DNA of 64,000 nucleotides, taken from contig BDDD01000990.1 of the NCBI GenBank assembly GCA_001972305.1, positions 130,484 through 194,483 of the forward strand, in the 5' to 3' direction. Position 1 is the stretch's first letter. The number at the start of each line of letters is the position of its first letter. The notes below the pieces were generated by a model. It had not been told where the DNA came from. It worked only from the letters and a program-made list of their open reading frames with translations, and ran no database searches. Of this stretch, positions 12,695 through 25,600 are shown piece after piece. Origin of the DNA: Cephalotus follicularis (taxonomy: Eukaryota; Streptophyta; Magnoliopsida; Oxalidales; Cephalotaceae). Made by a program: the position numbers and the translations under genes.

Positions 12695-13674
12695 TCGTGT
12701 TACATTTGTTGCATATTTATATATATGAGCCACCCCATGTGCTATACAGCTAATTTCTCTTTCAAAATCATTAAAGAAAGTCCCTAAATTTCAACCCCCA
12801 TAACTCAGTCTCAGTGTCTGTCTTAATATCTATCTTACACAATGGTCCCAAAACAAATCCTTCATTGGTGCATGCACTGCAGTGCGTTGCACTGCACCAA
12901 TCTAGCCAGTTGAGAGTCAGATCCCACTATTAATTAATTTGGAAAAGGCATGATGATAGCAAATTGCTATTTGCTACGGCTTCTGTTTTATTTGGCTCTA
13001 TTCTCTTCGTATACTCGAGTATTAATAGATGTTTCCTATTATTATATATTATCAAGTAGATAATAATAAATATTAGATTACAAATTGACAGTGTCCCGCA
13101 ATTTTAATTAAAAAAAGTTTAGTTCTTAATATTTGATATCTGAAATATTTTAATTTTTTTATTATGACAAATGATATATTAGTCCTTAATTATGAACGTT
13201 TATAAGACATATTAGTATTTCCGTTTGTTGACCGTTAATAATTCTATTACGATAAAACATAAATTAATCCTTAACGTTAACACAACAGTCTCTAAATATG
13301 ATTATTAACCAAATAATTTAGTCTATATATTTACTTGATTTTTTAACTTTATTTATTGATAAAGATTATCTTGTTATTTATCATAATCACCAAACCACTA
13401 AATTATATTTTTTTCTGTAATAAATTTTAATGGATTAAATTATTTCATATAAAAAATTACTCCTTAACTGTAGTCACAGTCCAATAGCCGTTATTTTGGC
13501 GACATCATGGTTGGTTGTACTAATATATGATCTCCACCTCTCTCTCTCTCTCTCTCTAACTCTCTCTTGCCAAGCTTTCACTTCATAGAATCATAATCTC
13601 ATTTACTATTCTTCGTTACGGTTCTTGTTTTGTTTGCTGTTTTCGTTTCTTGTAATCCCCACAGCTCAACGGCG
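12695..13674 (+). promoter_or_regulatory. Presumed promoter and 5' UTR of the inositol phosphatase gene
   Basis: This is the only non-element DNA directly upstream of the first coding exon. It is AT-rich. A symmetrical GC-richer cluster near 12868-12899 contains TGCATGCA-like and CTGCAG elements; TGCATG matches the RY-type element of plant promoters. A (CT)n tract at 13538-13557 lies about 120-140 bases before the ATG, where plant genes often carry pyrimidine-rich 5' UTRs. I cannot fix the transcription start or a TATA box. Promoter identity is inferred only from position. Confidence 0.4.
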
Positions 13675-16600
13675 ATGAAACAACAGCCGAAGCACCAACC
13701 GCAGGTACTCTCTCTCTCTCTCTCTCTCTCTCACTAAACTTTCTCTTTTTATTTAGTTTTTGGGTTTTGATTATGGATCACCGAGAGAGTACTTGCAGAC
13801 AAGTTGGGCTGAAATCTGTTGTTTGGGTTGCTCGTGCCTACAGCTCTTCTGGCCTCGAGTTGTGATGCGCAAATGGCTCAACATCAGTGCTAAAGACTCC
13901 GATTTCAGCGCTGACACAGACGAAGAAGAAGACGAAGATAACGATTCCGAAACCGAAGGTAGCTCCCATAACCATCCAACTAACAATCCCAAGTGCTTAA
14001 TTTTTTTAGTTTTAATGTTTTAGTGTTTGTTTTCTTTTGTCTTCAAGATACCCTTTTGTCGTTTTGAGTCTAAATGTGAATTCGAGTGTTTACAGCACTT
14101 GGTTTACTTGGGAGAGCGTCAAGGTTTAGAGTCAACAAAGTGGAGGAACCTGAGGTTGATCGTTATGGTAAAGTTTCAATGTTCATTGTTGAATATATAT
14201 ACATAGCATTGTGTAATTAATTGTTATATCTTGGGGCACTTTGACTCACAATTGCCATCATCTTGAAGACCACTAAATCTTTATTAAATAACACGTGCTA
14301 TTTTAGAATTCCCAATTGCATAGAATGAATGGAATCTTGATCTATTTTGCAGGCAAGTTCCAGATAATTGATTCCCTATGCTTTCTTGTATGGTGTCTAG
14401 CTCATTCCATTGACTATGCTCTAAGGTTAATAAGGCCAGCTATATTGATTAAGTCAATGAAGTTATATACTAATGCATTACTTGTATAATTCTTCTTTAT
14501 TTAGCTAATTCAACACTTCTATAAAGATTGGAGGGGACTTCTGTTTACCGTTTGTTATGATTCACCATTGTGGGCTTCTTGCTTTTCATTTTAATTTTCT
14601 GTTGACAATAGTAGATATTTGTATGACTTCGCATTTGCAAAGATGCCCCTGCTTTTATGGAACATCCAATAGAATCAATGCAAGTGATTTGAAAACAATT
14701 TGATTTTATGTTTGCCAAAAATTATTATATGCAGCCAACTTGATTCAAATTTAATGATGAAAAATTACGTGTGTGGTTTTGAGAATGACAACCCTCTTTT
14801 TTGCTAATACGTAGACTATCTTTCTTGGACTCAGATGGTTTTCCATGGATAAGGAGACGGAAGTCAGAAACCTTTAGAGCACAGTATATAAACACAAAAG
14901 AAATTAGGTATGATGATCCTCCTTTAGACCCTGATAACATAAGACTGGACACTTGCTCTAACATATTTCCATGTTTGCTAAGTTCTGTTCTATCAGATTT
15001 TTCAGTTTTTCTTAAACTATTTTTTTCCGCTTGTTTATAGGATATGTGTTGGCACATGGAATGTTGGAGGAATACTTCCAACTGACGACCTTGATATTGA
15101 AAGTTGGATGGATATCAATCAGCCTGCTGACATCTATGTGCTGGGGCAAGTGTTCATCTGATTTTTGTTTTGAACATTATTTATTTTTATTCATCAGAGG
15201 GGCTAGGGGGGTTTGAGACCCAAACCTCGCACACATTGTGTGGGAGAAGTAACCACTGAGCTAATGCTCGATGGTTATTCTAAACATTCTTTAGCATCTA
15301 AATTTATTTTATTTATGATATGCTGCACACACAATCGCCATTACAAGCATTAATATCAACAACAGTTGTTAAGAATATCACTTCAATAATTTTATTTTCT
15401 TGTCATGTTTGATGTTGACCAATGTTTTCCACAATGGTTGATGTGGATCTTAGTTAGATAATCTACCCTGTTCTGAATCTGTATTTATTATCTCAACTTG
15501 ATGTTCATCTGTAAGAGAATTTACTTTAGAATATTGATAATGCTCAACATTTTCAGTTTGCAGGAGATTGTACCATTAAATGCTGGGAATATCTTTGGAG
15601 CAGAAGATAACCGCCCAGTTACAAAGTGGGAAAATATCATTCGTCAAACATTAAATAGAATACGACATGAGCCTACCAAGATTAAATGCTTTAGTGATCC
15701 CCCTTCCCCTTCAAAGTTTAAGCCATCTGAGGATATCCCAGATATAGAAGAGGAAATATTACTTGAAAGTGATAGTGACCTTGGTGAGGAAGTCCAACCA
15801 TTGGAAGTAGAATCCAACAATTTTGATCAAGACAAGGATGAACCCTTCATAGGTGAAAACATGTCCTCTGGATATTCAGACTTTACCCGTATAACCAAAT
15901 TAGGGTTGCCAGTAGAACAGGGTTTACAGGGGCCATATGTTTCTCCAAAGCGGTTAGATAGGTTAAAATGCTTGCGGACAGAAGATTCTGCAGAAAATGT
16001 AGAAGCGCCAGTTGACCAGTACAATGGAAAATTAGCCAGAATGCTTAGTGGATCTGAAAGGGTTGGTTTAAGCTGGCCAGAGGCTCCATTAAACTTACTA
16101 TCTCAGCATATTCTCGAGAGACCGAATTCTTTAAAATCAATACAGTCATTTAAAGCATCCAGGTCTTCCCGAGCATTAACTTCTATTAAGTCAACTGTGA
16201 ATGGAGTTCAATCTGGTACAGCTTTGCTTGCAGACCTTGACCTTGAATCCCTAATGAAGCGGAGAAGAAGATCACCATATGTAAGAATAGTAAGTAAGCA
16301 GATGGTTGGGATTTTCATCAGTGTGTGGGTTCGAAGGAGTTTACGCCGACATATTCAGAACTTAAGGGTGTCTACTGTTGGTGTTGGTGTTATGGGCTAC
16401 ATTGGTAACAAGGTCTGCTTTTCCTCCTAGTGTTAATTTTGCATATTGTGAGTAGTTTTGGACATTTTGGTTGTTTATCATGTTAGCAGGAACTCCAGTA
16501 TACCAGTTCATACTTACAATCTAACATTTCATCTATCATAGAAAACCCTATAGCCATAGATTATGACAGTAGAGTTGTCCTTAAATGTTGCTAGTGAAGT

Positions 16601-19600
16601 TGAAATTATTATACCTCAGTTAACAACATAGCGGTAATGCTTTTGATACATATTTTCATTTCTAAGGTCTTGCTGAAGACGTACTCGTCAGTTTGACAGT
16701 AATGATTATGCATAATTTAACAATTCATAATTTGCTTATTCATCTTATATAAGATTAAATATTTTTTTTCCCAGTTAGAGTAAGTAATTAAACTAAGTTT
16801 TTGATTTGGAAAATTTAGTTGTATTGAGTAAAAACCTATTACAAGGGAGGAGGAGCTTTCAAAACTAGAGTAGCTCCTCAAGTAAAGCTATCATTACACA
16901 ACATTTAGAAAAAAGTATTCTACACTGCTAGTTTAGCAAAACATCCATAAACTAGGGTATTCACATCGTGTACTTGGTTACAAAAATCATCCTTTCCTCT
17001 CATGAAAAATTCTGTCAAATATGCCCCAATTTGAGCATAGGCTTCGGTTCCTTTCATTGTCTTCCATGGTACGAGTGGCTATGGCCTTGTGTGCATTATC
17101 TTTTCTAATTGCTTCCTCTATCAGATGTTTAGGGAGGAAGTATACTCCTGTTCCTTTCTAGCCACAAGGGATAGATTGTAGCAACTAGAGCAAGTCTTCT
17201 CATCCAATTATGGAACTTCTTCCCTATCATGTGTCTTCTGGCCCACTCAAGTTCTTCATCCCATGGTAGTATAGGTCTGATTAGATTGTTTGAAAGAGAA
17301 AGAGGAGATAATAATCTTGTTAATATTTTATTAAGAGGAGGGTTAAATAAATATAGTGTTACACCAAACCCATTAATCATCTACTTAACCAATGTGGGAT
17401 AATACTAACAATATTACTAACACTTACACTCCCCTTCAAGGAATTCTTTGATATACTCCTGTTCCTTTCTAGCCACAAGGGATAGATTGTAGCAACTAGA
17501 GCAAGTCTTCTCATCCAATTATGGAACTTCTTCCCTCTCATGTGTCTTCTGGCCCACTCAAGTTCTTCATCCCATGGTAGTATAGGTCTGATTAGATTGT
17601 GTGAAAGAGAAAGAGGAGATAATAATCTTGTTAATATTTTATTAAAAGGAGGGTTAAATAAATATAGTGTTACACCAAACCCACTAATCATCTACTTAAC
17701 CAATGTGGGATAATACTAACAATATTACTAACACTAACACTCCCCTTCAAGTTGGAGCATATATGTCATATAGCCCCAACTTGTTACAAACATAAGTCAC
17801 TCGATTTCCCCTCAAGGATTTAGTAAAAAGATCAGCAATCTGTTCTTCAGATCGAGTATAATGTAGAACAATCTCTCCGCATTTAACTTTCTCACGAATG
17901 AAATGACAGTCTACCTCTATATGTTTGGTCATCTCATGAAAAACTGGATTAGGGGCAATATGGATAGCCGATTGATTGTCACAATGCAACACAGAAGTAC
18001 TTGGAGTGGGCAGACCAAGCTCTGACAGTAACATTCTCAGCCACATTATCTCACTTGCTACATGTGCCATAGCCCTGTACTCAGTTTCAACGTTAGATTT
18101 AGAAACCACGTGTTGTTTTTTACTTTTTCAAGCCACAAGTTGTTTTTTACTTTTCCAAGCCACAAGATTACCGCCAAGAAAAACACAATATCCAGTAGTT
18201 GATCTTCTATCAACTAGACAACCAGCCCAATCAGCATCAGAATATCCGTATACATCCAGATGAGCTTGGTTTGTGAACAGAATACCCCGTGCTGGATCTC
18301 CTTTCAAGTACTTAACAATCCATAGGGCTGTATCCCAGTATGTGGTGCGTGGGGCACCCATAAACTAACTCACTGTACTCACAGCAAAAGAAATATCTGG
18401 TCGGGTAACTGTCAGATAGTTTAGTTTGCCTACAAGTCTTCGATACTTAGCTGGATTATGAAGTAACTCGTCATGTTTAGAATTAAGCTTAACATTGGGA
18501 TCCATAGGAGAATCAACAGGTTTTGCACCCAAGAATCCTACCTCATCAAGAATATCGAGAACATACTTCCGCTGAGACAAAGAGACAGACTCACCAGAGT
18601 AAGCAACTTCTATACCCAAGATATAGCGTAATCGGCCAAGGTCCTTGGTGCAAAACTCAATCTGAAGAAAATCCTTCATTCGATGAATACCCTCCTTATC
18701 ACTACCTGTAACGATAATATCATCAACATACACAACTAAAAGGATGCAACCTGCAGATGAGGAGGAACGAAACACAGAATGATCAACACGGCATCTCAGT
18801 AAGCCAAAACGAATAACAGCATCACTAAATTTGCCAAACCAGGCCCGAGGAGATTGTTTCACTCCATAGAGAGCCTTCCGAAGATGGCATACCATATTCT
18901 CCCATTGAGCAACAAAACCAGGTGGTTGCTCCATATACACCTCGCCCAGATCACCATGAAGAAAGGCATTCTTCACGTCAAGTTGGTGAAAATGCCATCC
19001 ATGAAGGGCTGCCAGGGAAATTAACACCCGCATCAAGGGGATTTTGGCAACCGGAGAAAAAGTGTCATCATAATCAACACCATACGTCTGCGTATAGCCT
19101 TTAGCAACTAGTCGGGGTTTTAGGCGCTCGACAGAGCCATCAGGATGAACTTTGACAGTAAAAACCTAGCGACTCCTACAACTTGTTTATCAACAGGCAA
19201 CACAGTAAGATTCCATGTAGAATTGTCCATAAGAGCCTACATCTCATCCTCCATAGCTCAACGCCAGCTAGGATTCGCAACAGCTTTCGCAACATTGCGA
19301 GGCATAACTACAGAAGAAACAGAGGAGACAAAGGCTGAAAAACAGGGTGATAAATGATCAGAAGAAACAAAGTTAGACATGGGATAACGAGTACGCAAGT
19401 TACCAGTATAAGAAACAAATCGATCAAGAGGACGACCAACATATGAACGATTACCTTTACGCTGAGCAATGGGAAGCTCAAAATCAGAGGCCGGATCAGA
19501 GGAGGTGGCGTCGACCAGTGGAGGTGCTGCAGGAGCCGCCGTGACGGGAACAGGATGTCTGCGATGATACGTTTGCCCAGTAAACCGATCCAGAGGAGGA

Positions 19601-22600
19601 GGTCAGAAGAGACAGTGTGGTCGCTCCCGCTGGTAGAAGCCGAGACATATGGTAAGGGAACAGGAGGTACAGGGAGAGATGGAAAAACAGGAACTCCCAC
19701 TGGTGGGAGCCGGCATACACTCATTACCATCAGTAGGAGATGGGTCAGAGGAGTAGTAGGACTGATCTTCATGAAAGGTGACATCAGGAGAGACATAAAT
19801 GCGCTCACTCGAGGGATCATAACATTGATACCCTTTTTGTGTCTAGGAATAACTGATGAAAACGCATTTAATAGCACGAGGATCCTATTTATCCTTCCCC
19901 AGGCCTAGGTGCTGCACAAAACAAATACGCCCAAACACACGGAGAGGCATAGAAAAAAGAGAACTATCATGATGAAGGACAAAATATGGAATATCCCCAC
20001 GAAGAACAGAAGAGGGAAGGCAGTTTATCAAATAACAAGCAGTTAGAACCGCAAACCCCCAGAGAAACTTAGGAAGATGCATATGTAAGAGTAAACAACG
20101 AGCAACATTAAGTAAATGACGATTCTTACGTTCTGCCACTCCATTTTGTTGGGGAGTATAGGAACAGGATGTGTAATGCAAAATGCCATGGGATATAAGA
20201 AAATGCTGAAAGCTAGAAGATACACTCAGATATTCCTTTGCATTATCAGAACGAAGACATGATAGAAACTTTATATTGATTCAGAATCTCAAAATAAAAC
20301 TGGCGAAAGCATGAAAAACTTCAGTTCGATCTTTTATTAAAAATAACCAGGTCATTCGGGAATAATCATCCACGAATGTTACAAAATACTTGAAACCAGA
20401 AAGAGCAGACACATGACAAGGACCCCATACATCAAAGTGGACTAACTCAAAGGGCCTAGACACATGCTGTATTTGATAGGAAGGAAAAGACACTCGGTGG
20501 TGTTTACCCAACTCACAAGCCTCATAGGGAAGTGGACTAACAGACTCTGAATAAGACGGCAAAGACCGAAGCTTATTTGAAGAAGGATGACCCATATGAA
20601 AATGTAGACGATAAATATCAGAAGAGTAATGCTGGGCAGCAACAGCAGCAGCAGCAGAAACCAAGTCCTTGTCAAGGTAGTACAGACCATTAGATTCAGT
20701 TTCCCTACCAATCGTCCGTCCAGTCCTCAAATCCTGAAAAACACAACGGGAAGGAGAAAATGTCATAGAACAATTGAGAGACTTAGTTAAAGAACTGATA
20801 GATAACATATTATAAGGAGAGTTAGGTAAATAGAGAACAGACGGAAGAGAGAGCGAAGTACTCAAATGAGCAGTACCAGTTCCCGTGATAGAGGATTGAG
20901 AATCATCAGCAAAGGTAACATGATGAGATAATACAGGGGACATAGACCAAAAATAGGATAAAAGATGATTGTTACTAGTCATATGATGTGTGGTACCAGA
21001 GTCTATGACCCAGGAGTTAGACGTGGAAGAGAACAAACAGGAGGGACTACCTGATGGTTGTTGTGCCAAAGTAGCAGTGGGAGAAGTTGTTGCCACCTGA
21101 GTAGACCGAACGAAAGATTCCAAGTCGGCTCGAGACAATATAACAGGATCACTAATAGCAGGAGTAGGAACGAACTCGGCATAGGCTACCTGCGGATGTC
21201 TAAGTTCTGGATGCAGAACATAACAAAAAGATTCCGTATGACTAGTGCACTGACAATGGTTACAGAATCGCTGAGTACAGCCTCCACTAGGAACAAACTC
21301 ACCACGACCAGCTGGAATGGGAGGATGTCCCCCATGGCCAACAGATGGGGAACCACCACGACCACGACCATGGAAGCCACAGCTACGACCTCCACGAGGA
21401 CCAGCAGAATGAGACACCATGGCATTGGTCTCGGCACACAAGAACTGAAGGTGAGTTTGCATTGGAGGCATCCGCATCCTAGAAAAAACCTCAGCAATAG
21501 ATGGCAAAGAACTCTGAGTAGATATCTCCCTTCGAAGAGGGGCATAATCAGATCCTAAGCCTTGGAGATAAAGCATAACGCGCATATCATCCTGTCGTTT
21601 AGCCATCTCTATAGGATCCTGTGTAGGAGGAAGAAACACATTCAGGTTTTGTAATAAGGTAGTAAACTTAGTATAATACTCTGATGGGGTTTGATTTCCA
21701 AGCCAAAGATCAAAGATTGCTCTCCAGGTATCGCAGACCCTTGTCATATTATTTTTTCCAGAATACACTTCTCCCAAACTGCTTTAGCAGATGGACATTG
21801 AAGGAATTGAGGAGACACCTTAGGATCCATACTATTCCATAATAAAGTACGAATATTAGCATCACCGGATACCCAATCAGCAAGCTTTGTAGCATCAGAC
21901 GGAGCGTCTATAGTAAGATCGGCAATCTGTTTGGTGGCCAACAAATATACCTCCCTAGCCGTGACCCACTAGGAATAATTAGTACCATCCAGTTTGACCG
22001 AAGTCATCTGTAAATGAGGAAGTCTAGAACCATCATTTGCTGGAGATAAAGCAGGTGTAACAGGTGCAATAGGAGTAGATTCAGCCATATGTGAAGAGAA
22101 AACAATGATTCAGCGAGGGATTCGATTGAGACCAGCAAAGAACGACTCAACCAGCCATAAGAATACCAGAAACGAGCAAATCCAGACTACAAACAGGCTA
22201 CCAGCGGATGAAAAACGGGCCAAATAAATACCAGCTGATTTTTAACGTCTCAATTGAACCCCTGATTAGATAAAAAAACTCACCAAAACATTTATCGAAT
22301 CATAAACGAGGTTGGAAACTCATCACCAGGTCTGATCGAACCAAAAAAGACACCTTCAGCAAGCCTAGCAAGGCTGATCGCAGCCTCCAAGTGAAGAAGG
22401 GGGTTGTCGTAGCCTTTGAAACCTGCCTAGCAAGGCTGCCAATTAGGGTTAGGGTTTTTTTTTTCAACCTTACTCTGATACCATGTGAAAGAGAAAGAGG
22501 AGATAATAATCTTGTTAATATTTTATTAAGAGGAGGGCTACATATATATAGTATTACACCAAATCCACTAATCATCTACATAACCAATGTGGGATAATAC

Positions 22601-25600
22601 TAACAATATTACTAACACTAACACATTGGATTTGATCAAACTACTATTTAGACAATTCTTGAGTATGGGCATTGGAACCATAGGTGGTCATGGTCCTCAG
22701 AATGTCCACAACCAAAGTAGCATGAGTCTATGTCGATGATGGCATGCCTGTGGAGCTTCTCAAGGGTCTTGTGAGCCTTGTTGATTTAAACAGCCAGAGG
22801 CAAAACGAGTGCTTTTGTATGTTCCTGGGCAACCATACTAGGTTATGCAATTATTGTGGGATGATGACTTCTGATGGCTACACAAGTGGACTTGGTATTG
22901 AACTTCATGTTGTTCTGTTGCCAGTGAATCTGATCTGGGTTGGCAATCATTGGGAGTTGCATGCCCTTCTATTGCAAGGCCAACTCCATTTCCCTTAACT
23001 GATTACTGCACTAGTCTTCTCATTCCCCCTCATGCCAGCATCATGAATAACTCGATTGCCATAGATAGCATGAACAGAGGTACCTTGGATCTAAAGGTCA
23101 TGCCAAGGAGAAAAATATGCTCCATTAACAACCTCATAGATAATGTTTTCTGCTACTAGATTCCTCAGAGTGAGTGCCCTGTCCAATATTAGACCAGAAG
23201 CTCTTCCCTTTTAGAAGATAGCGATGACACCAAGTGGCCCAAAGGGTTTCGTGGTTAAGAGTTCCCGCACCCATATGAGGAGAAGGGCTTTATTCCAGGT
23301 TCTTAGGTTCTTTATGCCTAGCCCTCCCTCCTGCAAAGGTTTGCAGACATTGCTCCATTTGATTTTGCTAGCTTTTTTGGTAGTAGAGTAGCTTGACCAA
23401 AGCAATTGTCTGATGGTTGTTTCACATTCCTTGATCATAGAGGCAGGAATCAGTAGGATGCTGCATCAGAGGACATGGGCTTGGAAGGGTAGATTTAAAA
23501 GATAGAGCCTACCTAGAAAAGGCAAGGAGTTAGAAAGCCAGCTTTTAGACCTAGCCAGTAACTTATGTAATAGTTCTACAATGTAAGACCTTCAACCTTG
23601 TTGTAAAAAGGGGAATCCCTAGATATTTAACTGGTAGTCTCTATCAGCTGCAAAATGCAATATATTCAATATAGAGTTCATAAAAGCTTGGTCAGTATTA
23701 GCAAAGAAGACTTTGTTTTTAGAAATATTTGGTTTAAGGCTAGAGGAATTGAAATTGGTCATACATCATTTAATGGGAGGATAGAGTTTGGGTCTACATA
23801 TGAAAAAATGAGAAGGTCATCAACAAAGTTGGAGTGGCTAATCTTGAGAGTTTGGCATTTTGGGTGGAATTTGAAGGGGTAGAATTGTGGCTTTTTGGAG
23901 GAGGTGAGAAAGGTGGTCCAAACATATAACAAAAAGGTAAGTGGATAAAGGATCCCATTGCGGTCTTTGGAACCAAGAAAGGAACCATGACGTGCACCAT
24001 TAATGGAGAAAGAGAAAAGGGGAGAGCATATACACAACCTAATCTAGCTAACTACCACACTGGGGAACTCTAGCTATTTCAGAAAGGCTAGAATAAAATC
24101 ACACTCTAGGGTGTCATAGGCTTTGTGGAGGTCCATCTTGAAGGCACTCCTAGAGAGGATCCTCTGTTGAGATTGGTAGCCCTTTAACAATTCTTGAGGA
24201 CTAATGTTTCTGCCCTTGATGTATGCAGATTGAGAAGGGTTGATAAAAGTGTCTAGGATAGGTTTGATTATGTTGGCCAGAACTTTGGATATGGTTTTGT
24301 AAATGACATTACAACAAGATATGGGTCTATACTATGTCCAAGAATTAGGTCTAGGGCATGTGAAAATAAGGGTGATAATAGTAGAGCCCTTGGAAGCAGA
24401 CCATTATCAAACACCTCTAGGATGGCTTCAAGGATGTCCTCTCCATTGATGCTCCAGGTTTTTTTTGAAGAACAAACAGTTAAAACCATCGGGTCCAGGT
24501 GCTTTGAGGGGGTCTAGGGAGAAAAGAGCTTCTTTAATCTCCTCCTAAGTCATTGGTCTACAAAGATTCATTTTCTGTTCAGCATTCAAGGACTTCTCAT
24601 CGTTGGATATATCCAAATTTCTAGTTTGTCCCTTAGTGTTATTGCCGGAAATATTCTTGAAGATATTAACACCATCCTCACAAATATCAGAAGCTTCCTC
24701 TAGCCAAATACCATCCTCAGTCTTGATCCTCACTATATGGTTTTTGGATTCTATAATCTTGACTACCTTGTTAAAGTAGGGAGTGTTCTAGTCCCCATCC
24801 TTGAGCCACTTGATTCTTAACTTATGTTAATAAAACATTTCTTCAAATTTGCTAGCCTTGACAAAAGCTGCAGTAACCAATCTCTCATACTCTCTAAGCC
24901 TAACATTCCAAGGATAAACATCACGATCAAGTTGAATAGGGTTCAAAGATTCCCTAGTGGAGCTTGAATTCTAGTCTGGGTTGTTGAAGGGTTTAAGTTT
25001 TGTTTTCAGAAGCTTCAGCTTATGTTGGATCTTAGAAAGTGGATGGCTAGTACATTTAGTTCCCCAAATTCTCCTCACCAAAGGTATGAACTCCTCATGC
25101 TTTGCCCAGTTGTTAAGAAACATAAAGGGTTTTCACTTGGTAGGTATGGTGTCCATAATCTGGATTGTGACTAGTGAAATGGTCAGTAATGTCTTGATTA
25201 AGGAAATGGGCAAATGAGTTACCAAGGTTTTTAAACTAATGCCAGTTTCTCAAGACTCTGTCTAGCTTTTTACCAATTGCCTCCCTGCTTGCTCTTTTGT
25301 TATTCCAATTGAAGATGGTCCTTGCGTGTTTCAGATCCTCCACTTCACTAGATCTAATGCACTTATTGAACTCCCCAATGGCTTTGGTAACTAGTCTGCC
25401 TTTGCTATGCTCTACACTAGCTCTTGCAACATTGAAATCACTATGAACCAACCAAACTTCATTTGTAAAAGTTATAGACATGTGCCTGAGATCATGCCAC
25501 GAATCCATTCTGATAATGCTACTACAATCTCCATGAAAAGAGATGAAAATGCTGACATTGTTAGGGAGGTTGACTTTTCCATGTACAACTTGCTCAATAG

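Noticed and set aside
13760..14023. Alternative first exon of the phosphatase starting at ATG 13760
   Set aside because: It is in frame, but the encoded extra residues have no family match, whereas the short exon 13675-13704 splices directly to the conserved [12 protein letters not shown] block.
19555..21558. Plus-strand open frames in 17600-22623
   Set aside because: They are antisense shadows of the minus-strand copia gag-pol.
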